Numbered from the stretch's first letter, positions 11,366-20,908 are shown. The stretch: DNA of 64,000 nucleotides from an uncultured Litoreibacter sp. (GCA_947501685.1 CANMWQ010000004.1:397078-461077), one strand, 5' to 3'. Program-made: numbers and translations. The notes: generated by a model from the letters alone, not told the origin.

Positions 11366-11508
11366 TGCAATGGCACACGCAAAATGCCTGTGATTGCCAC
11401 CAATGCACAGACATTTTGCCGCTGCCTTCGGCTTCTGCCCCAATTTCATCATTCTCTGGCCAGAATACCCCGGTAGCCCTACCCCATCACAAGCTCTGGG
11501 AGGCAAAC

Positions 11509-12519
11509 GTGGCCGGGATAATTCAGCTACTCAAATACAGGCTCAACCGCGACCCTGCACGCTTTGACACTTTGGATGCGTTTTTTGATTTAGCAGCCGC
11601 GCAATGGCGCGAGGATCTGGCCATGGGCCAAACCGAAACCCTGCGCCTTGAGCAAGGCGGCAAGGAAGACAGCGCGCTCTGGTCTCGCGTCTTCTTCACG
11701 GAGATGGCCACCCCGCATGCCGAAGAGCTCGACGCCCTGCCCGATCACAGCAGCCCGGAGGCCAAAAAGCGCCTGACACGGATCGCCGCTTGCTGGTGTG
11801 CAACAATTCCCTCACATGCCGCGATTGCCCGGATGACGGCGCTGGCCCGGATCGCCGCAGACGGCCCCCAAAAGCAAGCGCTTGCGCAAGCGGCCATGCA
11901 GCGGGAAGCCATTCTCAATGCAGGGTTCAGCTGGACCCACCGCACGCCCGAAAAACGCGCGCAACAGCGCCTGAAACAGGATTGGGCCAAAAGCCCGCCG
12001 CTCAGAAATTACGCCGATGCCGAGGGCATCGACCATGTGGGCTTGGGCGTATGGGTCGCCACGCTGGACCGCGACACGTTGCATGTTTTCGTCAGCACCT
12101 ACTCGCTCAAAAATGACAACCTGACGCCGCTGCATGCCGCCATCTCGAACCCGGCCTGCGACAAGGCCACCGCCCTGTCGCTGCTGGCCTGGTGCAACCC
12201 CGCCTCCATGTCGCAAAACCCCAAAGCCGCGCGCCGCCCCGCAAAAACCAAGCGGCAGGCCGTGGCGCTGATCAATGCGGTGCACGCACGGCTCAGCGCC
12301 GGGCTTTTCGGCCCATCGACCCTCGCCCCGGCACCGGAAGTTGACGAGCTCAGAGACTGGCAAGCCCAGCGCCTTCAGGCGGAGCAGCCCCTGCGCTGGC
12401 CCCTTGATGCGGATGTGTTTGATGATTTAGGCTTTGAGCTGCCAGACCCGGCCTATGAGGTATCAGAGAACGGGCTGGAATTCCGCACCCCGTTCCGCCC
12501 GGATATTTTCGCCGCCTGA
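11509..12519 (+). CDS. Unknown protein with a DUF4274-like segment
   Basis: Start chosen at GTG 11509, five bases after a GGGAGG ribosome-binding site; the frame is open further upstream to an ATG at 11365, but that part would overlap the nuo promoter. The 336-residue protein is soluble and helix-rich. A stretch around residues 185-220 (FVSTYSLKNDNLTPLHAAI, then CDKATALSLLAW) resembles the DUF4274 pattern of an ankyrin-like core. This match is by eye and uncertain. Its 3' end overlaps the convergent lytic transglycosylase gene by 57 bases. Confidence 0.7.
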   Translation: MAGIIQLLKYRLNRDPARFDTLDAFFDLAAAQWREDLAMGQTETLRLEQGGKEDSALWSRVFFTEMATPHAEELDALPDHSSPEAKKRLTRIAACWCATIPSHAAIARMTALARIAADGPQKQALAQAAMQREAILNAGFSWTHRTPEKRAQQRLKQDWAKSPPLRNYADAEGIDHVGLGVWVATLDRDTLHVFVSTYSLKNDNLTPLHAAISNPACDKATALSLLAWCNPASMSQNPKAARRPAKTKRQAVALINAVHARLSAGLFGPSTLAPAPEVDELRDWQAQRLQAEQPLRWPLDADVFDDLGFELPDPAYEVSENGLEFRTPFRPDIFAA

Positions 12520-13647
12520 AGCGCCGCTCCAGGACAAGCGTTCCAGCAAAGCCGGCGACGGCGTGCCTGTCGGCTCCAACCCAACACTGCGCTGATAAGC
12601 GGAGATCGCGGCTTTGGTCTTGGGGCCCAGCACACCATCCGCTTTGCCCGCATCAAACCCATTTGCCGTCAGCCGGGATTGCAGAAGTTTGCGTTGATCT
12701 ATCGTTAAGCCGTATTTATCCGGCCCAAACGGGGTCCGCAACGGCCCACCACCCGCCAGACGGTCGGCCAGATGCCCCACACCCAGCGCGTAATTGTCCG
12801 AGTTGTTGTAGCGCTTGATCGCCCGGAAATTCTGCCCGACGCTAAAACGCGGACCGCCCGGATCGGGCTGCAACCCGCCATCCGCGGTTTCGCGGCCCCA
12901 TGGCTGCCCCCGCTGCCAGCCGGAGCGCGCGAGATACGCCGCCGTCGAGGCCAAGGCGTCTGATGGGTCCTCCCCCCAAATGTCGCGCCGCCCGTCGCCT
13001 GTGAAATCCACCGCGAATTGCTGGTAAGAGGTCGGGATAAACTGCGTATGTCCCATCGCCCCGGCCCAAGAGCCAATCAGCCGCTCGGGCGTCGTGTCGC
13101 CGCTTTGCAAAATCCGGAGCGCGGCCAGCACCTGCTTTTCAAAAAACGCCCCGCGCCGCCCCTCAAAAGCCAGCGTCGAAGTCGCAGAGATGACCGGGAT
13201 TGTCCCGCGCCGCGTGCCAAAATTACTCTCCACACCCCAGATGGCCGCGACCACATTGGCAGGCACGCCGTAGCGCGCCTCGATCGCGTCGAGCCTGCTG
13301 CGTTGACGCGCAAATGCCACGCGCCCTTGGGCGATCTTCTCCTCGCTGGCCACAATGGCCAGATAATCCTCAAAGCTGCGTTTGAACTCGGTCTGGTTGC
13401 GGTCCCGCTCGATCACGCCGGGCAAAAACCCTGCGTTGCGAAAGCCGCGCTCCAGAATACCGGGGCTGATCCCCTGCGCCGCCGCCCGGGTCTTGAAGCC
13501 CGCGACCCAGCGGCTCCAGCCGGAATTTGCGACCGCCCGCATCTCCGGCTCCGCCCGCAGCAAAGGCCGCGTCGCCGCCCCGCCGCTGCAGGCCTGCACG
13601 CTGGCCGCAACGCCGGTGATGATAAAATGCCGTCTTGAGATGCCCAT
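12463..13647 (-). CDS. Lytic murein transglycosylase, MltB-like, with peptidoglycan-binding domain
   Basis: Cleaves peptidoglycan glycan strands in the periplasm. The 394-residue protein begins with a Tat-like SRRHFIITG segment and a lipobox-like VQAC, so it is exported and perhaps lipid-anchored. The SLT_2 domain spans about residues 40-325, with the catalytic glutamate in AIWGVESNFG and the conserved GSWAGAMGHTQFIPTSY motif. A PG_binding_1 domain follows (about 330-385, with FDAGKADGVLGPKTKAAI). Its 3' end overlaps the convergent gene by 57 bases. Confidence 0.93.
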   Translation of the reverse strand: MGISRRHFIITGVAASVQACSGGAATRPLLRAEPEMRAVANSGWSRWVAGFKTRAAAQGISPGILERGFRNAGFLPGVIERDRNQTEFKRSFEDYLAIVASEEKIAQGRVAFARQRSRLDAIEARYGVPANVVAAIWGVESNFGTRRGTIPVISATSTLAFEGRRGAFFEKQVLAALRILQSGDTTPERLIGSWAGAMGHTQFIPTSYQQFAVDFTGDGRRDIWGEDPSDALASTAAYLARSGWQRGQPWGRETADGGLQPDPGGPRFSVGQNFRAIKRYNNSDNYALGVGHLADRLAGGGPLRTPFGPDKYGLTIDQRKLLQSRLTANGFDAGKADGVLGPKTKAAISAYQRSVGLEPTGTPSPALLERLSWSGASGGENIRAERGAEFQPVL

Positions 13648-13714
13648 CGGGTTTGCCCCTTTTTTTGCCTCGGTCTGTTCTTGCAGCTTTATGTGGCGCG
13701 CGGCAGGGGTCGGA

Positions 13715-14491
13715 TCAAGTCATCCAGCCCGCCTTTCCTTTGCTCAAAAACGCATCGACGCCCTCCCCAGCTTCCTCGCTTTGCCAGCGTGTGACAAGCG
13801 CCTGAATGCTCACCGCCACCTCCGCCGCCGATGGCGCGCCCCCAAGCTGCAAGGCCAGCGCCTTGGCCTCCGCCACCGCGCCGGGTGCGCAGGAGAGGTA
13901 AGGCACAACCTCCGCCTCGACCAACGCGTCCAGTTCCTCACCGATTTTCGCAATCAATCCAAGCGCTTGGGCTTCCTGCGCCCCAAACACCCGAGACGAC
14001 ATGAACACCCGCCGCGCAGCCCCTTCCCCCATGCGTGCCAACACGTAAGGCCCGATGGTGGCGGGGATCAGCCCAAGTCGGGTTTCCGTCAACCCAAACT
14101 TGGCACCCGGCGCGCACACCGCCACGTCGCAGACGGAGGCCAGCCCGACCCCGCCCCCAAAGGCGCTACCCTCAATCCGGCCAATCACCGGCTTAGGCAA
14201 TCTGTTCAACGCCCCAAGCATGGCCGCCAATTTGCCCGCCTCTGCCGCGCGCGTCGCGTCATCCGCGCCGATCTGCGCCTTCATCCAGTTCAAATCACCC
14301 CCGGCGCAAAACGAGCCCCCTGCCCCGGTCAGAACCACCAGGCGGACGCTCTCATCCGCCGCCAATGCATCCGCCGCCGCATGCAGCTCCGCGATCATCT
14401 GCCCCGACATCGCGTTGCGCTTCTCGGGCCGGTTGAGCACCAACGTCGCCACGCCGCGCGCATCTATGTCCAGCTTCAGAGTGTCATACAT
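13715..14491 (-). CDS. liuC: Enoyl-CoA hydratase family, probable methylglutaconyl-CoA hydratase
   Basis: In leucine breakdown this enzyme hydrates 3-methylglutaconyl-CoA to HMG-CoA. The 258-residue crotonase-fold protein starts at ATG 14491, overlapping the lyase stop by eight bases; a longer in-frame start at 14527 would lie deep inside the lyase gene. Visible are the NRPEKRNAMSG substrate loop, the oxyanion-hole stretches GSFCAGGDLNWM and GSAFGGGVGLASVCDVAV. Specificity is inferred from its place next to liuE, liuD and liuB. Confidence 0.88.
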   Translation of the reverse strand: MYDTLKLDIDARGVATLVLNRPEKRNAMSGQMIAELHAAADALAADESVRLVVLTGAGGSFCAGGDLNWMKAQIGADDATRAAEAGKLAAMLGALNRLPKPVIGRIEGSAFGGGVGLASVCDVAVCAPGAKFGLTETRLGLIPATIGPYVLARMGEGAARRVFMSSRVFGAQEAQALGLIAKIGEELDALVEAEVVPYLSCAPGAVAEAKALALQLGGAPSAAEVAVSIQALVTRWQSEEAGEGVDAFLSKGKAGWMT

Positions 14492-15338
14492 GCCGCATCT
14501 CCTGTGCCATCTGCGCCGCGTGCGCAATCAAGTCCCGGTCCAGCCCGGGCTCATAGCCGCGCCGTTCCAGATGCGCCACCACAGCCTCCGTCGCGACATT
14601 GCCCGAGGCGCCGGGCGCATAGGGACAACCGCCCAAACCGCCCACGGCAGCGTCAAACACCCGCAGGCCGCGCTCCAGGGAGACGTCGATATTCTCCAAA
14701 GCCCGCCCGCCTGTATCGTGGAAATGCCCCGCCAAACGATCCGCTGGCACTTCCTCCAGAACCGCGCCCAGCATCGCGTCAACTGTGTCGGGCACGCCCC
14801 GGCCAATCGTGTCGCCCAAGGACAGCTCATAGCAGCCCATGTCCCGCAACGCCGCCACAACCCGCGCCACGTGACCTGCGGGTGTCGGCCCGTCAAACGG
14901 GCAATCGGTGGCGCAAGACACGTAGCCCCGCATCGCCACACCCTCCGCCCGCGCCGCCTGCGCCACCGCTTCGAACCGGGTCAGGCTCTCCGCGATGGAG
15001 GCATTCAGATTGGCTTTTGAGAATCCCTCAGAGGCCGAGGCAAAAATCGCGATCTCATCCACATTTGCGGCCTTAGCCGCATGATATCCTTTGAGATTTG
15101 GCGTCAGCCCCGCATAGGACACGCCCGGAGCGCGCGTGATCCCCGCCAGCACATCCGCGCTGTCAGCCATCTGCGGTATCCATTTGGCAGGCACAAAACT
15201 CGCCACCTCGATGCGCCGAAACCCGGCAGTGGACAACAGATCAATCAGCGCGATTTTCTCACGCGTCGGGATCAACCGCGCCTCGTTCTGCAACCCGTCC
15301 CGTGGGCCAACCTCAAAGATCTCGGCCCTCTCCTTCAT
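14484..15338 (-). CDS. liuE: Hydroxymethylglutaryl-CoA lyase
   Basis: Splits HMG-CoA into acetoacetate and acetyl-CoA, the last step of leucine catabolism. The 284-residue TIM-barrel protein has the HMGL-like signature EVGPRDGLQNE at residues 9-19, the metal-binding HFHDTGG motif and the active-site loop GLGGCPYAPGASGNVATE with the catalytic cysteine. It overlaps both neighbours (ATGA with the GST gene upstream). Confidence 0.94.
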   Translation of the reverse strand: MKERAEIFEVGPRDGLQNEARLIPTREKIALIDLLSTAGFRRIEVASFVPAKWIPQMADSADVLAGITRAPGVSYAGLTPNLKGYHAAKAANVDEIAIFASASEGFSKANLNASIAESLTRFEAVAQAARAEGVAMRGYVSCATDCPFDGPTPAGHVARVVAALRDMGCYELSLGDTIGRGVPDTVDAMLGAVLEEVPADRLAGHFHDTGGRALENIDVSLERGLRVFDAAVGGLGGCPYAPGASGNVATEAVVAHLERRGYEPGLDRDLIAHAAQMAQEMRHV

Positions 15339-16006
15339 GTGCTAGGCCCGGGCGCCGGATAGAACTCCGCGCCGTAAATGCCCGCCCCTTCAGGGGGCAA
15401 AGAGGCCTGAAACGCCGCGCGGCCAGACAGTCTTTCATACCACGCAGCAAGCGCCGGATAGGCATCGCGCTTGACGTAATGCCCGCCGGCATAGGCCGCA
15501 TATCCACAGGCAATATCCACGGCCGAAAATCCGCCATCGAGCAAATAGTCGCGCCGGGCCAAACGGTCATCAAGCACGCCAAAACACTTGCCCAGCCGCG
15601 CGGCCTCCAGCTTCATCACGATCTCCGATCGCATCGAGGCCTCATAGAGCGCCACATGCTGCTGCGTCAGCGCTGCCACATGCTGGGCCACCGTTTCCGC
15701 GAAATGCAGCCAGACCAACCAATCCGCCCGCTCCGCATCCCCCACAGCCCGGCCAAGCCCGGCTTGCGGATAGGTCTCGCACAGATATTCAGCGATAGCC
15801 CCGGTCTCAAACATCGTCTGGTCACCAATTTCCAGCGCAGGCACGCGGCCCGCCGGGTTCAGCGCCAGATAGGAAGGGTCACGCAGGTTCTTGCCAAAAG
15901 GATGTACCACCGTCTCGAAATCCAGCCCCAGCTCGTGCAGCAGCCACAGCGTCCGCATGGAGCGCGCCTGATGCACGTGATGCAACCTGATCGCGGGCGC
16001 GCTCAT
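15335..16006 (-). CDS. Glutathione S-transferase family protein in the liu operon
   Basis: A 223-residue cytosolic protein with an N-terminal thioredoxin-fold domain (about 5-80, with GRVPALEIGDQTMFETGAIAEYL, the glutathione-contacting cis-Pro and Ser/Glu region) and an all-helical C-terminal domain. It overlaps the carboxylase subunit gene upstream and the lyase gene downstream by four bases each, so it is an integral part of the operon. The substrate is unknown; detoxifying a reactive acyl-CoA intermediate is speculation. Confidence 0.88.
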   Translation of the reverse strand: MSAPAIRLHHVHQARSMRTLWLLHELGLDFETVVHPFGKNLRDPSYLALNPAGRVPALEIGDQTMFETGAIAEYLCETYPQAGLGRAVGDAERADWLVWLHFAETVAQHVAALTQQHVALYEASMRSEIVMKLEAARLGKCFGVLDDRLARRDYLLDGGFSAVDIACGYAAYAGGHYVKRDAYPALAAWYERLSGRAAFQASLPPEGAGIYGAEFYPAPGPST

Positions 16007-17931
16007 GCTTCAGGCTCCAATGCGATCATCGGCGAGCCTGCGGCGATCTGGGCGTCTTGCATCACATAGACCTCCGCCACCACGCCCGCGCGCGGCGCAC
16101 GCAACACATGTTCCATTTTCATCGCCTCCAGCACGGCCAACTTGTCGCCCTCGGAGACTGCTTCCCCCGCAGCCACAAACACCGCCTTTACCAGGCCCGG
16201 CATCGGGGCCAGCGTGACGTCCCCGCCCAGCATCGCTCCAGCCGCGCGCTCGAGCGGATCAACCCGCTGGAACGCGTAGCTGTTGCCCCAAAAGACCGTG
16301 ATCCCGGTGCCGTGCCGGACCACTCTGGCAGAGGTCTTTTGCCCGTCCACCGCCCAGTCACCTCCAAGATCCGTGACGCTATGCGCGCTGTCGTCCACCG
16401 CAACATGGTACGCCCCATCAGACTGTGTCGTAACCCGCGCAGTAAGCGTCTCCTCGCCCCAAAGCAGCGCCACCTCTTGCGGCAAAGCACCCCAAAGGGT
16501 GAGCCCTGCCAATGGGTTAGCGAGCGAACCTAATGTGGCCACCGCCGCCAGCGCCCGGCATTTGCTGCACGGCACCGGAACCTGTGCCAGCCGGTCCAGC
16601 CCCCGTTCGATCAGCCCGGTATCCACATTGCCAGCGGCGAAATCCAGATCATTCGCCAAAGCCCGCAGAAAGGCGATATTCGTCACCGTCCCCGCGATCT
16701 GCGTCTTAGCCAAAGCCCGATCCAGCTGCTGCAATGCAGCCTCCCGGCTCTGCGCATGGACGGTCAGCTTGGCGATCATCGGATCATAAAATGGTGTGAT
16801 TTCATCGCCTTGGCGCACGCCCGTGTCGATCCGTGCGTCCTGCGCAAACTCCAAGTGATCCAAGCGCCCCGTGGCGGGCAAAAACCCGGCGGGCACGTCT
16901 TCGGCATAGATGCGCGCTTCGAAACTGTGACCGTTGATGGACAGGTCTTCTTGGCGCATCGGCAAAGCCTCCCCGGCGGCGACGCGCAGCTGCCATTCCA
17001 CCAGATCGACGCCCGTGATGGCCTCCGTCACCGGGTGCTCGACCTGTAAACGGGTGTTCATTTCCATGAACCAGAACTTTGCAGGATCCAGCCCGTCTGA
17101 GCCGTCCACGATGAACTCCACCGTGCCCGCCCCGCTATATCCAACTGCCTTGGCCGCGCGCACGGCGGCCTGACCCATGGCTTGCCGCATCTCGGGCGTC
17201 ATGCCGGGCGCCGGGGCCTCCTCGATCACCTTCTGATGGCGGCGCTGCAAGGAGCAATCGCGCTCGAACAGATGGACTGCGTCGGTGCCGTCACCAAAGA
17301 TTTGCACCTCGATATGGCGCGGCTTGGTGACATATTTCTCAATTAAAACAATATCATTGCCGAAAGCCTTCAACGCCTCTGACTGCGCTGCCTCGAGCGC
17401 GTCGGCAAAATCTGCGGGCGCATCCACCCGCCGCATCCCCTTGCCACCGCCGCCCGCGACGGCCTTGATCAGCACCGGGTAGCCTATGTCATCCGCGATC
17501 TTGTCGAGCCCCTCTTGGCTGGCCCCGTGATAGCCGGGCACCACGGGAACACCCGCCTCCTCCATCAGTGCCTTGGCCGCATCCTTGAGGCCCATGGCGC
17601 GGATGGCACTTGCAGAAGGGCCAATGAAAACAAGGCCTTGCGCCTCCAGAGCCTCCACAAAATCGGGGTTCTCCGACAAGAACCCATAGCCCGGATGCAC
17701 CGCTTGCGCGCCTGTTTTCAAGGCGGCGTCGATCACCGCGTCGATGCGCAAATAGCTCTCCGCCGGGGTGTTGCCGCCCAAGGAAATCGCCTCATCCGCC
17801 ATCGCGACATGGCGCGCTTGCGCGTCCGCGTCTGAGTGGACAGCAACGGTGGACACGCCCAATCTGCGGCAGGTGTCGATCACGCGGCAGGCAATCTCTC
17901 CCCGGTTTGCAATGAGTATTTTATCAAACAT
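16003..17931 (-). CDS. liuD: 3-methylcrotonyl-CoA carboxylase, biotin-containing alpha subunit
   Basis: Carboxylates biotin with ATP and bicarbonate and carries it for 3-methylcrotonyl-CoA carboxylation. The 642-residue protein has the biotin carboxylase N-terminal domain (KILIANRGEIACRVIDT), the ATP-grasp region (VAGGGGKGMRRV), the biotin carboxylase C-terminal domain, and a biotinyl-lipoyl domain with the carrier lysine in LEAMKMEHVL near the C-terminus. ATG 17931 follows an AAGGTG site; a GTG sits directly upstream. An acyl-CoA carboxylase of other specificity is possible, but the liu context favours this one. Confidence 0.93.
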   Translation of the reverse strand: MFDKILIANRGEIACRVIDTCRRLGVSTVAVHSDADAQARHVAMADEAISLGGNTPAESYLRIDAVIDAALKTGAQAVHPGYGFLSENPDFVEALEAQGLVFIGPSASAIRAMGLKDAAKALMEEAGVPVVPGYHGASQEGLDKIADDIGYPVLIKAVAGGGGKGMRRVDAPADFADALEAAQSEALKAFGNDIVLIEKYVTKPRHIEVQIFGDGTDAVHLFERDCSLQRRHQKVIEEAPAPGMTPEMRQAMGQAAVRAAKAVGYSGAGTVEFIVDGSDGLDPAKFWFMEMNTRLQVEHPVTEAITGVDLVEWQLRVAAGEALPMRQEDLSINGHSFEARIYAEDVPAGFLPATGRLDHLEFAQDARIDTGVRQGDEITPFYDPMIAKLTVHAQSREAALQQLDRALAKTQIAGTVTNIAFLRALANDLDFAAGNVDTGLIERGLDRLAQVPVPCSKCRALAAVATLGSLANPLAGLTLWGALPQEVALLWGEETLTARVTTQSDGAYHVAVDDSAHSVTDLGGDWAVDGQKTSARVVRHGTGITVFWGNSYAFQRVDPLERAAGAMLGGDVTLAPMPGLVKAVFVAAGEAVSEGDKLAVLEAMKMEHVLRAPRAGVVAEVYVMQDAQIAAGSPMIALEPEA

Positions 17932-18022
17932 CACAACACCTTACGAGATTTCAAAGCGCTGAGATTGCGCGGCCGGAGGGGCTCGATGCCCCGGCAGGTC
18001 GCCCCTTTTTCACGCAGACTTA

Positions 18023-19648
18023 TCACATGCGGAACACGCCGAAACGTGTCTCCTCGATGGGCGCGCAGAGGGAGGCTTGCAGCGACAGCGCAAGCACGTC
18101 GCGGGCTTTGCGGGGGTCGATGATGCCGTCATCCCACAGGCGGGCGGAGGCGTAAAGCGGGTGTGATTGCTCTTCAAACTGGTCGATAACAGGTTGTTTA
18201 AATTCACTTTCTTTCGCTTCAGACCATGTCCCGCCCTTGCGTTCAATCGCGTCGCGTTTGACGGTGGCCAGCACCCCTGCGGCTTGCGGGCCGCCCATCA
18301 CGGAGATGCGGGAATTGGGCCAGGACCACATGAAGCGCGGCTGGTAAGCCCTTCCAGCCATTCCATAATTTCCCGCCCCGAAACTCCCGCCGACCACCAT
18401 TGTGATTTTCGGCACGGAGGTGGAGGCGACGGCGGTGACCATTTTGGCGCCGTGGCGGGCGATGCCCTCGTTTTCATATTTTTGGCCGACCATGAATCCG
18501 GTGATATTTTGCAAAAAGATCAATGGGATACGGCGCTGAGAGCACAGCTCCACGAAATGCGCGCCCTTTTGGGCGGCTTCCGAAAACAGCACACCGTTAT
18601 TGGCCACGATCCCGACGTCGATCCCGAAAATCTGTGCAAAACCAGTGACTAAGGTCTCGCCAAAGCGGGCTTTGAACTCGTCAAAGCGCGATCCGTCTAC
18701 AAGGCGCATGATGACTTCGCGGATATCGTAAGGGGTTGTTAACGATGCAGGCACAACGCCCAGCAATTCAGCAGGATCATAGGCGGGCGGGTTGTTTTGG
18801 GACATTTTGGGACAAAATATTTCAGCCCTTTCCCCAAAATGTCCCAAAACTTTTACGCTCTTCATCGCGTCGCGCGCCAGCGCCAGAGCATGGGCGTCAT
18901 CCTCGGCCAGATAATCCGCGACACCGGACAGGCGTGTATGGACATCTCCGCCGCCCAGATCTTCCGCCGTCACGACCTCCCCCGTCGCGGCCTTCACCAA
19001 GGGGGGGCCTGCGAGGAAAATCGTGCCCTGCTCTTTGACGATGATCGAGACGTCGGACATGGCCGGAACATAGGCCCCGCCAGCGGTGCAGGAGCCCATG
19101 ACGACCGCAATCTGCGCGATGCCTTTGGCCGACATGCGGGCCTGATTGTAGAAGATGCGGCCAAAATGGTCGCGGTCGGGGAAAACCTCGTCCTGATTGG
19201 GCAGGTTGGCCCCGCCTGAATCCACCAGGTAGATGCAGGGCAGGCAATTTTCTTCGGCGATTTCCTGTGCTCTTAGATGTTTCTTAACGGTCAGGGGGTA
19301 GTAAGTGCCTCCCTTCACCGTCGCATCATTGCACACGATCATGACCATCTTGCCGGAAACATAGCCCACGCCTGCGATCACGCCCGCGCAAGGTGCGGCG
19401 CCATCATAGAGCCCATGCGCCGCCGTGGCGCCGACCTCAAGAAAGGGCGAACCGGGGTCCAGAAGATTGGCCACGCGGTCGCGGGGCAGCATCTTGCCGC
19501 GCGAGACGTGGCGCTCCCGAGACCGCTCGCCACCGCCCAAAGCGGCCACCTCCGCCGCTGCGCGGACCTCCTCCAGGGCGGCAAGGTTGGCCGCCTCATT
19601 GAGGCGGAACTCTTCCGAGCTGGGCGAGAGGGCGGAGGTCAGCTTCAT
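18023..19648 (-). CDS. liuB: 3-methylcrotonyl-CoA carboxylase, beta (carboxyltransferase) subunit
   Basis: Transfers the carboxyl group from biotin to 3-methylcrotonyl-CoA. The 541-residue protein shows the crotonase-like carboxyltransferase halves, with [59 protein letters not shown] and the [20 protein letters not shown] blocks. The ATG directly follows the stop of the upstream secreted-protein gene. Oddly, the segment between about residues 267 and 285 ([19 protein letters not shown]) is encoded by an 18-bp perfect inverted repeat and its loop, and does not look like the usual family sequence there. Confidence 0.93.
   Translation of the reverse strand: MKLTSALSPSSEEFRLNEAANLAALEEVRAAAEVAALGGGERSRERHVSRGKMLPRDRVANLLDPGSPFLEVGATAAHGLYDGAAPCAGVIAGVGYVSGKMVMIVCNDATVKGGTYYPLTVKKHLRAQEIAEENCLPCIYLVDSGGANLPNQDEVFPDRDHFGRIFYNQARMSAKGIAQIAVVMGSCTAGGAYVPAMSDVSIIVKEQGTIFLAGPPLVKAATGEVVTAEDLGGGDVHTRLSGVADYLAEDDAHALALARDAMKSVKVLGHFGERAEIFCPKMSQNNPPAYDPAELLGVVPASLTTPYDIREVIMRLVDGSRFDEFKARFGETLVTGFAQIFGIDVGIVANNGVLFSEAAQKGAHFVELCSQRRIPLIFLQNITGFMVGQKYENEGIARHGAKMVTAVASTSVPKITMVVGGSFGAGNYGMAGRAYQPRFMWSWPNSRISVMGGPQAAGVLATVKRDAIERKGGTWSEAKESEFKQPVIDQFEEQSHPLYASARLWDDGIIDPRKARDVLALSLQASLCAPIEETRFGVFRM
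18794..18850. repeat. Perfect 18-bp inverted repeat inside the liuB reading frame
   Basis: The plus strand reads GTTTTGGGACATTTTGGG (18794-18811), a 21-base loop, then the exact reverse complement CCCAAAATGTCCCAAAAC (18833-18850). A shorter direct repeat TTTTGGGACA occurs twice in the left half. The AT-rich hairpin keeps the liuB frame open and supplies about 19 residues, which suggests a palindromic insertion element tolerated in the protein. Confidence 0.8.
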
Positions 19649-20143
19649 CTAGTTCTCTTTGAGCGTACAATAATCAGCGGTGGAGCGCCCCTCAAGGCAA
19701 GCCGCAAACTCGTCTGCAAGCCCTGCAAACTCGCTGACCTCACAGCCCAGACGGGCGCTTTCGGCACCGGTTGGTCTGGAGATTGCGACCTCGTTGCATT
19801 TCTGCACAACGAATTTCGACCAGAGATCCATCAGATCGACAATTTGCGATTGCCCCCCAATGGTGACGACGTCCAGCACCTTGGCCTGCAGGGTTCTCAC
19901 GGTCTCGGACCACTCGCTGCGAACCCCGGTCAGGCAAGCCACATGGCCGTCCGTGCCCGGCGTCTCGGCCGCACATGGCGCGAACATCAGGTTCACACAT
20001 TGCCCCCAGGTGGTGCCTTGTTCGATCTGCTCAAGGCAGCCGAGAACAAGGAGCTTGTCCTGTGCGATGAGCGGCTCTGACGCCTGCGCGGGGGCAGAGA
20101 ATGTGAGCGCGGCCAGCGCCGCAGCAAGGGTTGGTTTAAGCAT
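19649..20143 (-). CDS. Secreted Cys-rich protein, possibly LprI-like
   Basis: Start taken at ATG 20143 (MLKPTLAAAL), eight bases after an AAGGAC site; the in-frame ATG at 20206 lacks a signal sequence. The 164-residue product has a Sec signal peptide ending near AQA and at least six cysteines in the mature part (LGCLEQ, GQCVNL, APCAAE, VACLTG, QKCNEV, LGCEVS), so it should be disulfide-rich and periplasmic. The spacing of the first cysteines recalls LprI-type lysozyme-inhibitor domains, but that is a guess by eye. Its stop abuts the liuB start. Confidence 0.75.
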   Translation of the reverse strand: MLKPTLAAALAALTFSAPAQASEPLIAQDKLLVLGCLEQIEQGTTWGQCVNLMFAPCAAETPGTDGHVACLTGVRSEWSETVRTLQAKVLDVVTIGGQSQIVDLMDLWSKFVVQKCNEVAISRPTGAESARLGCEVSEFAGLADEFAACLEGRSTADYCTLKEN

Positions 20144-20159
20144 CGTGTGTCCTTGTCCT

Positions 20160-20510
20160 TCAGGCCGCCTCGCGTCCAGCGACGGGGTCCCGTGTGGCCC
20201 AGTCACCGGGCCCGTGTTTGACGATCAGCTGGCCCAGGGGGCCCACGTGAAACTCATAATGTCGCGCCGCATCAAAGCGGTCGGGGCCGCAAATGACAAC
20301 CATGCGCGTCGCGCTATTTTGCCCCGGCCGCGCACGGCAATCGGTCAGTTTCGCATTGTGACCAGCCAGCTCCAGATATTGGGACGCGTAGGTTTCGATG
20401 ATCTGGGTCTCTGTAAGGGTCAGCGTGGCGCGCTGGTAAAGGGCCGCGGCCAGCAAAGCGAGCAGCGCCAGCAGGGTGATGACGATGTAGTGGAGGGGGC
20501 GTAGGGTCAT
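20160..20510 (-). CDS. Small membrane-anchored protein of unknown function
   Basis: A 116-residue protein with one N-terminal membrane helix (about residues 8-25) and a soluble domain that would face the periplasm, with two cysteines (LTDCRARPG and VVICGPD). It lies 16 bases upstream of the secreted Cys-rich protein and may be co-transcribed with it and liuB. I recognise no family. Confidence 0.7.
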   Translation of the reverse strand: MTLRPLHYIVITLLALLALLAAALYQRATLTLTETQIIETYASQYLELAGHNAKLTDCRARPGQNSATRMVVICGPDRFDAARHYEFHVGPLGQLIVKHGPGDWATRDPVAGREAA

Positions 20511-20653
20511 GACACCCCCGCCTTGACGATATCATTTATTGATACTATTTTAACGTTTGCCGGATAGCCTTGGACACCCCATCGGCACCCGGACAGACAT
20601 TTCCGAGCACAGGATGTGCCCCCAAACCGACGCAAGACAGGGAGCCGCAGACC

Positions 20654-20908
20654 GTGCAAAAGAAACATCTGAAAACGCTTGAGCGCATTTTTGACACGCC
20701 TCAAAGATCGGGCATCAAGTGGAAGGATGTGGAAAGCCTGCTGATTGCCGCAGGTGCGACCATGAAAGAGGGCTCCGGCTCGCGTGTGAGGATCAGTTTG
20801 AACAGCACAAATATCGTCCTTCACAGGCCGCACCCCTCCCCCGACATGGACAAGGGCGCGGTCCGGACCTTGAAACTTTTCCTGAAAGCTGCGGGGATCA
20901 CGGCATGA
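20654..20908 (+). CDS. hicA: HicA toxin, type II toxin-antitoxin mRNA interferase
   Basis: HicA toxins are small double-stranded-RNA-binding-fold RNases that cleave mRNA. The 84-residue form starts at GTG 20654 (translated MQKKHLKTLERIF). Diagnostic are the IKWKDVESLLIAAGA motif, the G-S-G-S-R-V region and the catalytic-His stretch VLHRPHPSPDMDKGAV. An in-frame ATG at 20570 would add 28 residues unlike the family. The antitoxin gene overlaps its stop by four bases. Confidence 0.9.
   Translation: MQKKHLKTLERIFDTPQRSGIKWKDVESLLIAAGATMKEGSGSRVRISLNSTNIVLHRPHPSPDMDKGAVRTLKLFLKAAGITA

Noticed and set aside
17978..17992. GGGGC/GCCCC hairpin between liuB and liuD as a terminator
   Set aside because: No T run on the minus strand, and liuD downstream belongs to the same pathway; attenuation is possible but unsupported.
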